In this document: positions 62,454 through 64,000 of the stretch, piece after piece | Position numbering within the stretch: position 1 is the first letter of the stretch | How the letters are laid out: every line of letters starts with the position of its first letter | NCBI GenBank assembly: GCA_948739805.1 | Contig: CAPYID010000003.1 | Span: forward strand, 36,130-100,129 | Direction of reading: 5' to 3' | Length of the DNA: 64,000 nt | Source of the DNA: an uncultured Clostridia bacterium | GTDB lineage: Bacteria; Bacillota; Clostridia; TANB77; CAG-508 | Translations under genes and position numbers: made by a program | Notes under the pieces: generated by a model | Database searches by the model: none | Told to the model about the DNA's origin: nothing | The model's input: only the letters and a program-made list of their open reading frames with translations

Positions 62454-63590
62454 TTACTTATTTTTCTGTAACCATTCATAAACTTCATCTTCAGTAAGTT
62501 CTCCATGTTTTAGTTTTGTAATTTTATCTTTAGCTTGTTTTTTCCAAGTGTCAAATTCTTTCTTTAACTTTTTATCCTCTTTGTTTTTATTTACAATTCC
62601 AAATTTTTGTTGATATGTTTTTCTGTATTCTGTGTAAGCTGATTTTTCTTGTAATCTCTTGTTATAAGAGAGTATTGCTCCATGTTCTCTACAAGTTTTT
62701 CCATTCTCTTTTGGGTAATCACAATAAATTTCATCTAGTCTTGAATTTGGTATAAAATACATACCACAGTTTTGACATTTCTTAATTGGGTAATTATCTG
62801 TTTTTGATAATTCTTCTAATATAGCATAGCAAACACTTGATATATCATTGCTTTTATGGGTATTTACCATAGATATAAGCATACCTTCTTCTTTTAGTTT
62901 TTTTAGTAGGTCAATATCTGCTGAATTTCCTAGTTCATCATATTTATTAGAATAATTATCTTGTATTACTTCATCATTTTTTATGTAAGAATATAGTTTG
63001 CCTTTTCTTTTTATAAGATATACTGCATATCTTTGAGAATGTGTAAATGGCTTTAATTCTTCAATTTCGTTTATATTATATATGTAATTAACTGCATCTG
63101 TTATTTGTTCTTGTATGTATATAAGTTGTTCTTTTAAATTGTCATATATTTTTTTAGTTTCTTTTAGATATGTTTCATCATTTTCGTATTTTCCTTTTAG
63201 TTCAAGTCTATAATCTTCATCTATATCTTTTAATATTTCAAATCCATAGGCATAAAAGAAATCTTTGTATGCTGTTTCATAAGTTGATAAGTTTGCATTT
63301 AAAAATCTTAATAGTAATAGTCCTAATCTTTCTACATAAGGAAAATATAAAGTACCTGGTTGTTTTAATCCCATATCTGTGCCTTCATCTTCTTTCCATT
63401 TTATATATCTTGTGCCTCCACCTTTTGTACGACCATTTTTATGATTATCTTTTTCTTTATCATTAAAATCAAATGAGAAATCAGTTTTATAAAAATACAT
63501 CGGTGTAGAATAATATTCTTTCTTTTCATCTTTGTTAAACCAAATATAAAAATCATCAAAATGTTTTACTTCTGGTAAATCAATACTCAT
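62454..63590 (-). CDS. DUF6076-like protein with zinc-finger motif
   Basis: A 378-residue protein. The C-terminal part carries a zinc motif CQNCGMYFIPNSRLDEIYCD and CREHGAILSYNKRLQEKSAY, followed by a Lys-rich helical tail; this arrangement matches an uncharacterised family common in gut Firmicutes (DUF6076 as far as I can judge). The N-terminal part is helical with YETAYKDFFYAYGFEILKDI. Good ribosome site (GGAGGAAAG). Unknown role, next to HEPN-MNT and a transposase. Confidence 0.7.
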   Translation of the reverse strand: MSIDLPEVKHFDDFYIWFNKDEKKEYYSTPMYFYKTDFSFDFNDKEKDNHKNGRTKGGGTRYIKWKEDEGTDMGLKQPGTLYFPYVERLGLLLLRFLNANLSTYETAYKDFFYAYGFEILKDIDEDYRLELKGKYENDETYLKETKKIYDNLKEQLIYIQEQITDAVNYIYNINEIEELKPFTHSQRYAVYLIKRKGKLYSYIKNDEVIQDNYSNKYDELGNSADIDLLKKLKEEGMLISMVNTHKSNDISSVCYAILEELSKTDNYPIKKCQNCGMYFIPNSRLDEIYCDYPKENGKTCREHGAILSYNKRLQEKSAYTEYRKTYQQKFGIVNKNKEDKKLKKEFDTWKKQAKDKITKLKHGELTEDEVYEWLQKNK

Positions 63591-63772
63591 TTCAATACTT
63601 TCCTCCGTTTCTATAAAATTTTATCAAGTTTTATAAAAAACAATTTTAACTTTTTTAATAATTGTTATTGACATTCTAATTATATTATACTATAATTAGT
63701 TTAATAATACAATACTTTTTGAGATAATTATTGTTTTAAGTGTTACTGGATAATGGTTTTTAGAAAAAAAGT
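63591..63772. other. Short intergenic stretch
   Basis: Contains the probable promoter of the preceding minus-strand gene (TTGACA-like TTGACATTC near 63668 on the plus strand, A/T rich); no gene seen. Confidence 0.3.
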
Positions 63773-63800
63773 AGGAGCTTTCACTAGAAAGAAGGCTCCT
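63773..63800 (-). terminator. Terminator of the transposase gene
   Basis: Stem AGGAGC / GCTCCT with a 16-base loop that forms a second pairing (TTTC / GAAA), just beyond the transposase stop. Confidence 0.65.
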
Positions 63801-63807
63801 TTAATAA

Positions 63808-64000
63808 TCAAAATGCAAATATTTTTTTCTTACCCATAAATATATTTTTTAGAGTTTCATAAATATTCATATTTTGTTTCTTACATGTATCTATTATACT
63901 TACTGCACTACAATAATACTTAGAAAATTTTATATTTCTAAATCCTCCTGCAATTTTCAATTTCGTTTTTATTTTTCTCAATCCTCTTTCTGCTAGATTA
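63808..64000 (-). mobile_element. C-terminal end of an IS66-type transposase (cut by window edge)
   Basis: The last 63 codons of a minus-strand gene read AERGLRKIKTKLKIAGGFRN, then SKYYCSAVSIIDTCKKQN and MNIYETLKNIFMGKK before TGA. This is the characteristic end of IS66-family transposases (ERxLRxxKxKxKxSGxFR, then ARxxGxNxxEALRxxxxG). The rest, and the left/right ends of the element, are outside the window. Confidence 0.8.

Overview
The window comes from a low-G+C, endospore-forming Firmicute, most likely an uncultured gut clostridium. The evidence is very A/T-rich DNA, strong AGGAGG ribosome sites, and sporulation/germination genes (sipL, yunB, yabG, a gerA-type operon) beside clostridial housekeeping genes (veg, sepF, divIVA, tsaE-tsaB-rimI, der-plsY-gpsA, coaE-coaD, efp). 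No rRNA, tRNA or CRISPR array was seen.

Layout. 1-13.1 kb, mostly minus strand: start of clpC, murD, uvrA, a VanY peptidase, an F420-ligase-like protein, a two-component system, a lipase-like hydrolase and a Uma2 nuclease, plus a 28-residue poly-Asn microprotein. 13.3-17.6 kb, plus strand: tsaE-tsaB-rimI and a Lon-type protease. 17.7-27.5 kb: yunB, sipL, veg and yabG, interrupted by two accessory blocks with yabG debris on the outer sides; one block holds a LytTR regulator operon with a four-repeat operator. 27.6-47.9 kb: a wall-anchored VWA protein, gpsA/plsY/der, dCMP deaminase, L32, upp, gerA-type operon, divIVA, sepF, L31, GtrA, an M23 peptidase, efp, a proline peptidase, a prepilin peptidase, YqeG, coaE/coaD. 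48-64 kb: a mobile/accessory region with two large serine recombinases (one decayed), a MobV relaxase, MFS, acetyltransferases, ORF6N-PLD, HEPN-MNT, an aldehyde dehydrogenase and the end of an IS66-type transposase.

Main discovery. Five separate genes (sensor kinase, dCMP deaminase, spore germination A subunit, M23 peptidase, decayed recombinase) each have a one-base shift of reading frame, and each shift falls on an in-frame CGG codon. Skipping the C of CGG (reading CGGN as one Gly step) restores the conserved protein in every case. By eye I found no in-frame CGG read as arginine in the conserved core genes; the only three others lie in ORFs that look acquired or broken. This suggests that CGG is unassigned or nearly so here and acts as a +1 recoding site, by a hungry-codon shift or a quadruplet-reading glycine tRNA. 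The loss of four otherwise intact core genes by chance at the same codon is a much poorer explanation.

Several families of short palindromic intergenic repeats are scattered between genes, some overlapping stop codons. Many start codons were moved inward from the longest open frame because a Shine-Dalgarno sequence decides the start; GTG and TTG starts are common.
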